Shown here: one piece after another, positions 1-8,386 of the stretch
Numbering within the stretch: position 1 is the first letter of the stretch
Layout of the letters: every line of letters starts with the position of its first letter
Assembly: GCA_902762875.1 (NCBI GenBank)
Contig: CACWPS010000008.1
Span: 1-53,067, forward strand
Reading direction: 5' to 3'
DNA: 53,067 bases
From: Oscillospiraceae bacterium
Lineage (GTDB): Bacteria; Bacillota; Clostridia; Oscillospirales; Acutalibacteraceae
Notes under the pieces: model-generated
Database searches by the model: none
What the model was told of the DNA's origin: nothing
The model's input: the letters and a program-made list of their open reading frames with translations, nothing else
Position numbers and translations under genes: made by a program

Positions 1-69
1 CGTCCACTTAATTGGAAATCTCCTGCCCAATATATTAAGGCTTTTATTCAAAATGGAGAAGTTTTCTAA
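1..69 (+). CDS. Transposase C-terminal fragment (cut by window edge)
   Basis: The frame opens at the window edge and ends at TAA 67-69, giving a tail that contains RPLNWKSPAQYIKAF. A PLNWKSPxEY-type tail is typical of integrase-core (rve) transposases of the IS3 and IS481 groups, where it follows the catalytic DDE domain. The catalytic residues lie outside the window. It is partial because the window stops here, not necessarily because the gene is broken. Confidence 0.75.
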   Translation, partial: RPLNWKSPAQYIKAFIQNGEVF

Positions 70-98
70 TTTTGTAACACATCATTGACAAACCTACA
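1..98 (+). mobile_element. Right end of an insertion sequence (IS481/IS3-like), left window edge
   Basis: These bases are the end of an IS. They carry the last 22 codons of a DDE transposase, a stop codon and about 29 bp of terminal DNA ending in ACA at 96-98. The same sequence occurs in reverse complement at the far edge of the window, and identity stops exactly at this ACA, which marks the IS boundary. The matching outer end TGTAGGTTTGTCAATGATG read from the other strand resembles terminal repeats of IS481-type elements (TGT...ACA). Only the downstream end is inside the window, so no target duplication can be checked. Family assignment is an inference from the tail sequence and end structure. 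Confidence 0.8.
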
Positions 99-210
99 TT
101 ACGGCGGGATATTTTTTACAAAAATGTAAATTTAGATGTTAGACTTTAGAAATTAGACATTAGACCGATTGCCCATCTCTAGATAATTGTATTATCTGAA
201 TTTTAGACCT
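99..210. repeat. Gene-free gap with short TTAGAC-type repeats
   Basis: This AT-rich gap between the IS end and the stop of ysxC holds no ORF. It contains several close copies of TTAGAC/TTAGAT/TTAGAA between 131 and 166 and one more near 204, and a small hairpin AGATAAT-tgt-ATTATCT (181-197). The hairpin has no T-run on either strand, so it is not a clear terminator for ysxC. Confidence 0.4.
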
Positions 211-795
211 TTACTTAAGGCTGTTTTCGATTACCGTGCGTAAGCTTTCCACCCCGTCATTATTCTGTGCAGAAAAGGGTATTATTTCGGTATTCTCGGC
301 AAACTCGCCCAGCTCTTCCCTGATAAGCGAAAGTCGGTTTTGTGTTTCGGTTTTGTTAAGCTTATCGGATTTTGTTAAAATTACCGTGTAAGGTATTCCC
401 ATCTGTGACATAAAGTCCAGCATAGAAATATCAAATTCGGTGGCGGGGTGGCGCATATCAATAAGCTGAAATGCCATTTTTATATTTCTGCCCGACTGAA
501 AATAGCCTTCCATAAGGTCCGCCCAACGGCTTTTTTCGAAAAAAGGCACCTTTGCGTAGCCGTAGCCCGGCAAATCCACAAGGCGGAAATCCCCTACCCT
601 GTAAAAATTCACCGTGACGGTCTTCCCCGGCTTTGAGCTTACCCGAGCAATCGATTTTCTGCCGAGAACCCTATTAATAAGGGAGGATTTACCCACATTC
701 GACCGTCCGCAAAAGCAGATTTCGGGCAAGTCCGAGGCTTCAAGCTGTTCGGCTGTGCCGAAGGATTTTTCAAAGATTGCGTTATTATAATTCAT
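211..795 (-). CDS. ysxC: Ribosome biogenesis GTPase YsxC/EngB
   Basis: Small GTPase of the TrmE-Era-EngA-YihA group that assists late assembly of the 50S ribosomal subunit. The 194-residue protein shows the G1 loop GRSNVGKSS (about residues 30-38), the G3 motif DLPGYGYA (about 73-80), the G4 motif TKSDK (about 141-145) and a G5-like SAQ. Length matches the family. It is the last gene of a minus-strand run and starts 6 bp after the lon stop. The lon-ysxC pairing is common in Firmicutes (known for Bacillus), which supports both calls. Confidence 0.95.
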   Translation of the reverse strand: MNYNNAIFEKSFGTAEQLEASDLPEICFCGRSNVGKSSLINRVLGRKSIARVSSKPGKTVTVNFYRVGDFRLVDLPGYGYAKVPFFEKSRWADLMEGYFQSGRNIKMAFQLIDMRHPATEFDISMLDFMSQMGIPYTVILTKSDKLNKTETQNRLSLIREELGEFAENTEIIPFSAQNNDGVESLRTVIENSLK

Positions 796-801
796 ATTTC
801 C

Positions 802-3201
802 CTACTGGCTTATCGCACTGACGGCGGGCTTAGGCATTATACCGCCTAACATAAGGTTATTATCCTTTTCGCCGTCAAGGACAAGCGCTTCCTTTATTAT
901 TTCATCAACACTTGAAACGGGAACGAAGCGGACATTCTCCTTAACCGTCTTATCCACCTCATCAAGGTCGGCGACATTGTCCTTCGGAATAAAGACGGTT
1001 TTAACCCCGCCGCGGTATGCCGCCATAGACTTTTCCTTAAGACCGCCTATAGGGAGTACTCTGCCCCTGATTGTAACCTCACCCGTCATTGCAATATCAC
1101 GCTTAACAGGTCTTCCTGTAAGCTCGGAAACAAGCCCTACCGTCATAGTAACACCCGCTGACGGGCCATCTTTAGGAACTGCCGCCTCGGTGGCGTGAAT
1201 ATGTATATCCCGTTTTTTATAAAATTCGGGGTCGATATTAAGCCGCTCGGCATTTGCACGAACATAACTTACCGCTGCCATAGCCGATTCCTTCATAACA
1301 TCCCCTAAGGAGCCGGTAAGCTCTACCTTACCTGTACCCGCCATTGAAGCAATTTCAAGCTGCATTATCTCGCCGCCAACCGCCGTCCAAGCAAGGCCGT
1401 TTATAATGCCCACCTCGTCCTTTTGGAGGATAGTTTCAGGTTTAAAGCGGTGCTTGCCCAGCATTTTTTCAACATCTGCCTCTTTAAGGGTAACCTTTGC
1501 CGTTTCGCCCGAGGCAATCATTTTAGCCGATTTACGACACAATGCCGCAAGCTTGCGTTCAAGGTTGCGTACACCCGCTTCCCTTGTATAAAAATCTATA
1601 AGAGAATAGATAGCCGAATCTGCAATTTTGAGTCTTTTATTATCAAGTCCGTGGCGGGAAATTTCCTTGGGTACAAGGTGCTTTTTAGCAATATTCAGCT
1701 TTTCCTCACGGGTGTAGCTTCCAAGCTCAATTACTTCCATACGGTCAAGCAAGGGTGCGGGGATTGTATCGGTAGTATTGGCAGTTGCAATAAATACTGC
1801 ACGGCTTAAATCGTAGGGAATTTCTATAAAGTGATCTACAAAGGTGTTGTTTTGCTCGGGGTCAAGCACCTCAAGCATAGCAGATGAGGGGTCGCCTTTG
1901 TAATCACTGCCTAATTTATCCACCTCGTCAAGCAAAATAAGGGGATTACCGCTGCCCGCTTTCCTTACGGCGTCTATTATTTTACCCGGCATTGCACCGA
2001 TATAGGTCTTTCTGTGGCCTCTTATTTCCGCCTCATCATGCACACCGCCTAAGGATACCCTCGCAAATTTACGCCCCATACACTCGGCAACCGTTTTACC
2101 TATTGAGGTTTTGCCCACACCGGGAGGGCCTACAAGGCAGATAATCTGCCCCTTAATATTGGGAGCAACGGCATAAACTGAGAGCATTTCAAGTATGCGT
2201 TCCTTAACCTTATCCATACCGTAAATATCACGGTTAAGTATTTTTTCCGCCTTTTTTATATCTGTCAAGACAGCACTGTCCTTATTCCAAGGCAGTTCAA
2301 TACAGGTGTCAAGATACCCTCTTACAACCGTACCCTCGTGGGAGCCCGACGGCATTTTTGCAAGCTTATTAACCTCTTTATGCAGGGTTTCCCTGACCTC
2401 GTCCGGGGCAGTCAAACAGCCGATTTTATAGTGGTACTCGTCAATCTCATCAGCGGAATCGTCGCCGTAAAGCTCGCTTGAGATTGCCTTAATCTGCTCT
2501 CTTAAATAGTATTCCCGCTGATTTTCGTCGATTGCCGCCTTGGTCTTTTCGCTGATTCTGCGGTCAATCTCCCCTATTTCACGCTCCTTATCCAGCATTT
2601 CGATAAGTATTTTAGCCCTGTGAATGGGGTCGTCCTGCTCCAAAACATACTGCTTATCATCATAAGGTGCGGGAACATTAGAAGCTATGTAATCCGCTAA
2701 AAAGCCCACCTCTTGGGTCTCTGCTATCCTCATAATCACATCAGGCGCAATATTAGAATAAACCTCAGCATATTTTTCAAACTGTGTTCTAATCCTGCGA
2801 AGGAGTGACTCAACATAGACAGGACGGTTTTTAATAGGCTTATCCTTAATTTCGGTAATTTCGGATATCGGAAATCCCCTTCCGTTAAAAAGGGAACCGT
2901 GCTTTGCACGGTAAAGCCCCTCAACAAGCACTCTTACGGCATTATCCGCAATCTTTAAGACCTGACGGACCTTTACCACACAGCCTATTTCATATAAATC
3001 CCTCTCTTCAGGGTCTTCTACATATACCTCCTTTTGGGCGACCGCAAAAATCAGCTGGTCACGCTCCATTGCCGCCTTAAGTGCGGCGGAGGATTTTTTT
3101 CTTCCCACATCAAATGAGAGTACCGTTCCCGGAAATACCACTAAGCCTCTAAGGGGTAAAACGGGAAGCATTGTAACTCTTTCTTCAGTTTCTATTGCCA
3201 T
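802..3201 (-). CDS. lon: ATP-dependent protease La (Lon)
   Basis: Cytosolic AAA+ serine protease that degrades misfolded and regulatory proteins. The 799-residue chain has the N-terminal LonN substrate domain (from MLPVLPLRGLVVFPG), a central AAA+ module with Walker A GPPGVGKT (about residue 350) and Walker B ILLDEVDK, and a C-terminal protease domain with the catalytic serine in PKDGPSAG (Ser about 681) and the partner lysine in GGLKEKSMAA. Size and domain order are normal. It ends with a short extra tail (LMLGGIMPKPAVSAISQ). The gene lies 17 bp after a small lipoprotein gene and directly before ysxC. Confidence 0.97.
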   Translation of the reverse strand: MAIETEERVTMLPVLPLRGLVVFPGTVLSFDVGRKKSSAALKAAMERDQLIFAVAQKEVYVEDPEERDLYEIGCVVKVRQVLKIADNAVRVLVEGLYRAKHGSLFNGRGFPISEITEIKDKPIKNRPVYVESLLRRIRTQFEKYAEVYSNIAPDVIMRIAETQEVGFLADYIASNVPAPYDDKQYVLEQDDPIHRAKILIEMLDKEREIGEIDRRISEKTKAAIDENQREYYLREQIKAISSELYGDDSADEIDEYHYKIGCLTAPDEVRETLHKEVNKLAKMPSGSHEGTVVRGYLDTCIELPWNKDSAVLTDIKKAEKILNRDIYGMDKVKERILEMLSVYAVAPNIKGQIICLVGPPGVGKTSIGKTVAECMGRKFARVSLGGVHDEAEIRGHRKTYIGAMPGKIIDAVRKAGSGNPLILLDEVDKLGSDYKGDPSSAMLEVLDPEQNNTFVDHFIEIPYDLSRAVFIATANTTDTIPAPLLDRMEVIELGSYTREEKLNIAKKHLVPKEISRHGLDNKRLKIADSAIYSLIDFYTREAGVRNLERKLAALCRKSAKMIASGETAKVTLKEADVEKMLGKHRFKPETILQKDEVGIINGLAWTAVGGEIMQLEIASMAGTGKVELTGSLGDVMKESAMAAVSYVRANAERLNIDPEFYKKRDIHIHATEAAVPKDGPSAGVTMTVGLVSELTGRPVKRDIAMTGEVTIRGRVLPIGGLKEKSMAAYRGGVKTVFIPKDNVADLDEVDKTVKENVRFVPVSSVDEIIKEALVLDGEKDNNLMLGGIMPKPAVSAISQ

Positions 3202-3218
3202 TTATTTCTCCTAAAAAA

Positions 3219-3785
3219 TTATATTGTCCATTTATCTGTGTTGTAAATTGCGGCGGCGAACAGCTCGTTATCCTGAAATACAAAGAGAATAACCGTGCTG
3301 TCAAATGTGTAACGCATTACGGTGCCGTTTTCAACGCCCATAAGGAAAAAGGCGTTACTGTCATCTGCGGGTTCCTCTGTGTAATCATAGCCCGCAAGGG
3401 ACTCTTTAAGATCAAGGACAGAGGTTCCCGTTTCAAATCCGTAGGCCTTATCAAACGCCGCAATATATGAAATGCCTTCATTTTCCTTGCCTTTTTCATA
3501 AAAAAAGGAAAAGTCTCCGTTATCAATGCGTACCGATTTTTCCCCCTCGGTCACATTATAGGCGTATTCCTCTCCCTCGCTTACGGCGGACTGTTCCTCA
3601 GAGGAAAGGGCGGTCTTTATTGTTTCGGGGTCTTCGCCTAATTTATAGTTGCATTCGGGAATTTCGCCGAGCTTTGCGTAGTACTCGATATCAACCTCGG
3701 CGGTTTCTTTCTTTTTATCCTTACCGCAGGCAGCTAAGGAAACAAGCATCAGTACCGAAAGCATTAAGCAAAATATTTTTTTCAT
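3219..3785 (-). CDS. Putative lipoprotein of unknown function
   Basis: I do not recognise the family. The 188-residue product begins with a lipoprotein signal peptide: basic MKK, a hydrophobic stretch, and a lipobox LAAC with Cys20, followed by a charged linker (GKDKKKE). The mature part is acidic and has a repeated look of YxxxxG and beta-rich segments, so it should be tethered to the outer face of the membrane. It sits between pncB and lon with gaps of 30 and 17 bp and is probably co-transcribed with them; the context gives no functional hint. Confidence 0.8.
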   Translation of the reverse strand: MKKIFCLMLSVLMLVSLAACGKDKKKETAEVDIEYYAKLGEIPECNYKLGEDPETIKTALSSEEQSAVSEGEEYAYNVTEGEKSVRIDNGDFSFFYEKGKENEGISYIAAFDKAYGFETGTSVLDLKESLAGYDYTEEPADDSNAFFLMGVENGTVMRYTFDSTVILFVFQDNELFAAAIYNTDKWTI

Positions 3786-3815
3786 TTTTATTCTCCGTTC
3801 TGCCGCATAATTTTT

Positions 3816-5258
3816 TTATGAAAGATTGTTAAGAAGGTCGTGGCGCAAATTCCAAAGCTCCTCGGATAAATCCACATAATAGGTATGGGGATTTTCAAAG
3901 CGTGTAACCTCGTCCCACAGGGAATCAACCTGTTCGGCACGGTATTTTGAAATTTCCTTAACCGAGGGCGAAGAATAAACCTGCCTTCCTTTTTCGAAAA
4001 CCTTAACCTGTAGCTTTTTAGCGATAAAGTCAGTTACTACCTTGCGCTTCCAGGTGTGCTCGGGGTCAAAAATCTCATAAGGCTCGTCGGAGCTTATCCT
4101 CTCATCATTAAGGGTGATAACATCGGCAATAGCCTTGCCCGTTTCCCTATCATAAAGTCTCCAAGGAATTTTAACACCGGGCAAAGTGATTTTAGCCGCA
4201 TTTTCGCTTATCTTAATTTTCGGTATTATCTCACCGTTTTTCTCAACCGCAGAAAGCTTGTAAACGCCGCCGAAAACCGCCTCGCTGGAAGCGGTGATAA
4301 GGCGCTCGCCCACGCCGTAGCTATCCACCTTAGCGCCTTGGAAAATCATATCCCTTATAAGGTACTCGTCAAGGGAGTTTGAAATGCAGATTTTGCAGTC
4401 CTCGTAGCCTGCCTCGTCAAGCATTTTGCGGGCACGCTTGGTTATATAGGTTATATCTCCGCTGTCAATACGAACCCCTAAGGGGCGTTTGCCTAAAGGC
4501 TTTAAAACCTCGTCAAACACTCTTATAGCATTGGGAATACCCGATTTTAAAACATTATAGGTGTCAACAAGGAGCATACAGGAATCGGGATATTTTTCGG
4601 CATAGGTTTTAAATGCGGTGTACTCTGTGGGGAAAAGCTGTACCCAGCTGTGCGCCATAGTGCCCGATGCCTTGGTATCAAAATCCTTTGCGGTAAGAAG
4701 ACAGGAAGTACCGGCACAACCGCCGATAATAGCCGCCCTTGCGCCGTAATACGCCGCACCGTAGCCGTGGGCACGCCTTGCACCGAACTCCATAACAGGT
4801 CTACCCTGTGCCGCACGGACTATGCGGTTTGCCTTTGTGGCAATAAGGGACTGATGGTTAATTGTAAGCAAAAGCATAGTTTCAAGCATAAGTGCCTGCA
4901 TTGCGGGACCTCTTACCGTAACGATAGGCTCATGGGGGAAAATAACCGTACCCTCGGGAACAGCCCAAACATCGCAGCTGAACTTGAAATTACGCAGATA
5001 ATCGATAAACTCCTCGTTAAAAAGCTTTAAGCTCTCTAAATATTCGATATCATCCTTGGTGAATTCAAGGTTATTCATATATTCTATAAGCTGTTCAAGA
5101 CCCGCCATAATCGCAAAGCCTCCGTCATCGGGAACACGGCGGAAAAACATATCGAAATATGTCACCGTATCCCGCATATCGCTCGTGAAAATACCGTTAG
5201 CCATGGTAAGCTCATAAAGATCCATTATCATTGTAAGGTTTAATTCTTTGTTTTGCAT
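3816..5258 (-). CDS. pncB: Nicotinate phosphoribosyltransferase
   Basis: Joins nicotinic acid and PRPP to make nicotinate mononucleotide, the entry step of the NAD salvage (Preiss-Handler) pathway. The 480-residue protein starts with NLTMIMDLYELTMANGIF, a hallmark of the long Firmicutes NAPRTase, and has the family segments FGARRAHGYGAA (about 155-170), GTMAHSW (about 200) and VRIDSGDITY (about 260). Length fits. It follows argS after a 28-bp gap that carries a clear ribosome binding site (AGGAGAT). Confidence 0.95.
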   Translation of the reverse strand: MQNKELNLTMIMDLYELTMANGIFTSDMRDTVTYFDMFFRRVPDDGGFAIMAGLEQLIEYMNNLEFTKDDIEYLESLKLFNEEFIDYLRNFKFSCDVWAVPEGTVIFPHEPIVTVRGPAMQALMLETMLLLTINHQSLIATKANRIVRAAQGRPVMEFGARRAHGYGAAYYGARAAIIGGCAGTSCLLTAKDFDTKASGTMAHSWVQLFPTEYTAFKTYAEKYPDSCMLLVDTYNVLKSGIPNAIRVFDEVLKPLGKRPLGVRIDSGDITYITKRARKMLDEAGYEDCKICISNSLDEYLIRDMIFQGAKVDSYGVGERLITASSEAVFGGVYKLSAVEKNGEIIPKIKISENAAKITLPGVKIPWRLYDRETGKAIADVITLNDERISSDEPYEIFDPEHTWKRKVVTDFIAKKLQVKVFEKGRQVYSSPSVKEISKYRAEQVDSLWDEVTRFENPHTYYVDLSEELWNLRHDLLNNLS

Positions 5259-5286
5259 TGTTATTATCTCCTAAAAGTGAAAACAA

Positions 5287-6975
5287 TTACATTTTCTCGG
5301 GTGCGTTTATCTTCATAAGCGTCAGTACATTTTTAATTGTTATCGCGGTGTCGGCACAGAGTGTAAGTCTCGCCTGCATAAGACCTTCGTCTGCACCCTT
5401 TACACGGCATACAGCGTAAAATTTGTGGAATTTTGTAGCAAGCTCCTCCACATAGTGGGTGATTCTCGCAGGGTCATACGCCTTTGCCGCCGCAATAATT
5501 TCATCGGTAAGGGCGGCAATATGAAGTGTAAGCTCTCTTTCCTCGGGGGCTTTTAAAAGCTCAAGCTCTTTTTGCGTACACCTACGGCGGGTTATTCCCT
5601 CTCCTGCAAGGTTGCGGATAATACTGCAAATTCTCGCATATGCGTACTGAACATAATAAACGGGGTTGGAGTTTGACTCCTTAACCGCAAGGTCAAGGTC
5701 AAAGTCAAAGTGACTGTTAGGCTCTCTTAGATTAAAGAAAAATCTCGCCGCATCAATCGGCACTTCGTCTAAAAGGGTGACAAGGGTAATCGCCTTGCCC
5801 GAACGCTTTGAAGCCTTAATAACCTCGCCGTCCCGCACCAAACGAACCATCTGCATAAGGACTGCATCAAGCTTATTTGCGTCAACCCCCAAAGCGGTAA
5901 GCGCCGCCTTAAGGCGGGGTACATATCCGTGGTGGTCGGCACCTAAAATATCAATAGCCTTATCAAATTTTCTGACAACCAGCTTGTTGTAATGATAGGC
6001 AATATCGGGCACAACATAGGTGGGAACGCCGTTTGCACGAACCAAAACAAAGTCCTTATCACAGCCGAAGTCGGTGGCCTTAAACCAAAGGGCGTCTTCC
6101 TGCTCATAGGTGTGACCGCTCTGCTTTAAAAGCTCAATAATCCTTTCGGTCTCGCCGTTTTGGTGCAAAGAGCTTTCCTTAAACCAGGTATCGTAATGAA
6201 TACGGTATTTGGCAAGGTCATCGTGAAGACCCTGAATGTTTTTAGGCAACGCAAACTCTACAAGTGCTTTTCTGCGTTCTTCCTCGGACTTGCCAACAAA
6301 GCTATCGCCATAAATTTCGGCAAAAGCCTTTGCGTGATTTATGATATCCTCGCCGTGGTAGGAATCCTCTGGCATTTCTATGCCGTCCTTATAAAGCTGT
6401 AAATAGCGCAGGTCAAGAGACAGGCCGAATTTATTAATCTGGTTACCCGCATCGTTAATATAAAACTCACGCTCGGTATAATAACCCGCCGCCTCTAAAA
6501 CAGAAGCAAGGCAGTCTCCCAAAGCGCCGCCTCGGGCGTTTCCTATGTGCATAGGACCTGTGGGATTTGCAGAGACAAATTCAACCAAAACCCGCTTACC
6601 CTCGCCGTAGTTACTCTTGCCGTAATCTGCACCCTTTTCGTCCACATCGGCTAAAATATCGGCATAGTACCTGTCCGACAAAAAGAAGTTGATAAAACCG
6701 GGGCCCGCTATCTCGAATTTTTCTATATAAGTGTCGGAAAAATCAAATTCAGCACTGATTATTTCCGCAATTTGGCGGGGAGCTTTATGAAATGCTTTTG
6801 CCCAGACCATAGCCGCATTTACCGCCCAGTCCCCGTGTTCACGGTTTTGGGGAACGGTTACCGTAAATTCGGAAAGCTCTGCATTTTCAAGAATTCCTTT
6901 TTCCATAGCAGTCTTCGCCGCATTTAAAACACAAGAAGATACCTGTTCCTTTGCTTTTGCTACCAATAATGACAT
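5287..6975 (-). CDS. argS: Arginyl-tRNA synthetase
   Basis: Class I aminoacyl-tRNA synthetase that charges tRNA-Arg. The 562-residue protein has the N-terminal Arg-tRNA-synthetase N domain, the HIGH-type signature PTGPMHIGNARGG (His143-Asn146), a KMSKS-like loop reading IKASKRSG, and a C-terminal DALR anticodon-binding domain ending in LMKINAPEKM. Gene order ywiB-argS is conserved in many Firmicutes. The start lies immediately next to the ywiB stop, so the two are likely translationally linked. Confidence 0.97.
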   Translation of the reverse strand: MSLLVAKAKEQVSSCVLNAAKTAMEKGILENAELSEFTVTVPQNREHGDWAVNAAMVWAKAFHKAPRQIAEIISAEFDFSDTYIEKFEIAGPGFINFFLSDRYYADILADVDEKGADYGKSNYGEGKRVLVEFVSANPTGPMHIGNARGGALGDCLASVLEAAGYYTEREFYINDAGNQINKFGLSLDLRYLQLYKDGIEMPEDSYHGEDIINHAKAFAEIYGDSFVGKSEEERRKALVEFALPKNIQGLHDDLAKYRIHYDTWFKESSLHQNGETERIIELLKQSGHTYEQEDALWFKATDFGCDKDFVLVRANGVPTYVVPDIAYHYNKLVVRKFDKAIDILGADHHGYVPRLKAALTALGVDANKLDAVLMQMVRLVRDGEVIKASKRSGKAITLVTLLDEVPIDAARFFFNLREPNSHFDFDLDLAVKESNSNPVYYVQYAYARICSIIRNLAGEGITRRRCTQKELELLKAPEERELTLHIAALTDEIIAAAKAYDPARITHYVEELATKFHKFYAVCRVKGADEGLMQARLTLCADTAITIKNVLTLMKINAPEKM

Positions 6976-7404
6976 TTACTTTACCTCTTTAACAGAAATT
7001 TTTACAGAATTTCGGCTTACAAGCCTTAAATTGGAATCTATTGTATATTTCATTGAAATTTCGCCGCCGCAAGATGATAAATCGGTTTTGACCTTTTCGC
7101 CGAATATGCCTATTAAAAGCTCACCCGCCGAGGTGTTATAACAGCACACACTGCGTTTGCCCTCCTCGACTACAAGTCGGCTTTCAACCGAGCCTGTACG
7201 CTGTAAAATCACCGATTTATCGGGCTTGATATAAATACTCGTTTTAACAGAGCCGCCCACGCCCATCATTTCGGTCTCGTCGTAGCCTAAATAATAGCTT
7301 CCGTTCTTTTCCCCGAAGCGGCCGACGGTTGTAAGCTCTATTTTATCGGAATCGTTGTCAATTCCCTGCTCACCGCAGATATTAATAATTACATCCTTCA
7401 TCAT
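6976..7404 (-). CDS. ywiB: DUF1934 (YwiB-type) beta-barrel protein
   Basis: 142-residue protein resembling the YwiB/DUF1934 family, small lipocalin-like beta-barrel proteins without an assigned activity. The sequence alternates short beta strands (IELTTVGRFGEKNGSYYLGYDETEMMGVGG... then TSIYIKPDKSVILQRTGS), typical of this family, and the gene is directly upstream of argS as in Bacillus. Its start overlaps the murI stop by 4 bp (ATGA), indicating coupled translation. The call rests on sequence pattern plus gene neighbourhood. Confidence 0.82.
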   Translation of the reverse strand: MMKDVIINICGEQGIDNDSDKIELTTVGRFGEKNGSYYLGYDETEMMGVGGSVKTSIYIKPDKSVILQRTGSVESRLVVEEGKRSVCCYNTSAGELLIGIFGEKVKTDLSSCGGEISMKYTIDSNLRLVSRNSVKISVKEVK

Positions 7405-8219
7405 AGCGTGCTTAAATCCACCTGTTCTACCCTGCTGTCGTCAAGCTCCTCACCCAAAAGCACCGAAGCCTGTGCCTTAAAGGAATCGGGCTTGTCACTT
7501 ACATAAAAATTATGTATACCCATACCGTTATTAATGTTTTCAAGAGCGTTACTCTTAATAAAAACCGAAACCGCCTCGGAAACAGCAACCCCCGGGTTTA
7601 TAAGGGTGATTTTACCCTCGGTTATCCGTCTTATAGCCCCCTCAAGCACGGGATAATGGGTACAGCCGAGTATCAGCGTATCACAGCCCGCACTTATTAT
7701 GGGTGAAAGATAACGCCTTACTGTTTCCAGAACAACAATATCCTCTTCCCCATACCAGCCCGATTCTACAAGAGGAACGAAAAGCGGACAGCTTGCCGCC
7801 GTGACCTCGGCTTCGGGCAAAAGCTTTAAAATTTCCTTTTTGTGACTGCCACTGAGTACAGTTGCCGCAGTACCTATAACCCCGATTTTTCGGTTCCTTG
7901 TGGCATTAACAGCCGCCCTTGCCGCATGGGTTACCATTTCAAAAAATGGTACGGGGAGACTGACAGCAGTATCTGCCGCAACCGAGGATACCGTACCGCA
8001 GGCGGCGATAATAAGCTTTACATTGTGGCGAAGTAAAAACCGCTCGTCCTCAGCGGCGTATTTTTTAATTGTCTCACGGCTTCTTGTTCCGTAAGGCACA
8101 CGGCCCGTATCCCCGAAATAGACTATGTCTTCACAAGGGTTACGCCTTATAAGCTCCCTTACCACCGTAAGCCCGCCGAGGCCGGAATCAAAAACACCTA
8201 TTGCACGACTGTCCGCCAT
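7401..8219 (-). CDS. murI: Glutamate racemase
   Basis: Cofactor-independent racemase that makes D-glutamate for peptidoglycan. The 272-residue protein opens with IGVFDSGLGGLTVVREL (substrate Asp/Ser), and has the two catalytic cysteines in AACGTVSS (about residue 73) and GCTHYPVLE (about 185). Length is standard. It is the promoter-proximal gene of the seven-gene minus-strand unit that ends with ysxC. Confidence 0.96.
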   Translation of the reverse strand: MADSRAIGVFDSGLGGLTVVRELIRRNPCEDIVYFGDTGRVPYGTRSRETIKKYAAEDERFLLRHNVKLIIAACGTVSSVAADTAVSLPVPFFEMVTHAARAAVNATRNRKIGVIGTAATVLSGSHKKEILKLLPEAEVTAASCPLFVPLVESGWYGEEDIVVLETVRRYLSPIISAGCDTLILGCTHYPVLEGAIRRITEGKITLINPGVAVSEAVSVFIKSNALENINNGMGIHNFYVSDKPDSFKAQASVLLGEELDDSRVEQVDLSTL

Positions 8220-8250
8220 GCAATCAACCCCTTATATATTTATTCAATTT

Positions 8251-8279
8251 ATAATACCACACATTTGCGATATTCGCAA
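8251..8279 (-). promoter_or_regulatory. Sigma-A-type promoter of the murI-ysxC unit
   Basis: On the minus strand TTGCGA and TATTAT are separated by 17 bp, about 30 bp upstream of the murI start. A short palindrome TTGCGA-tat-TCGCAA (8265-8279) overlaps the -35 box. No better promoter was seen between here and ysxC, although weaker internal promoters cannot be excluded. Confidence 0.5.
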
Positions 8280-8328
8280 CCAAAAAATAAGGCTAAATTA
8301 CCTTTTTTTATTAAAATAAAAATTTCCG

Positions 8329-8357
8329 TTGAAACTTTCAGTGACAAAGTATATAAT
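8329..8357 (+). promoter_or_regulatory. Sigma-A-type promoter of the mtaB operon
   Basis: TTGAAA and TATAAT with a 17-bp spacer lie 30 bp before the mtaB start codon. The match is near consensus. It diverges from the murI promoter within the same 167-bp gap. Confidence 0.7.
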
Positions 8358-8386
8358 AAATAGAGTTATTTTATTTGGAGAGTTAT

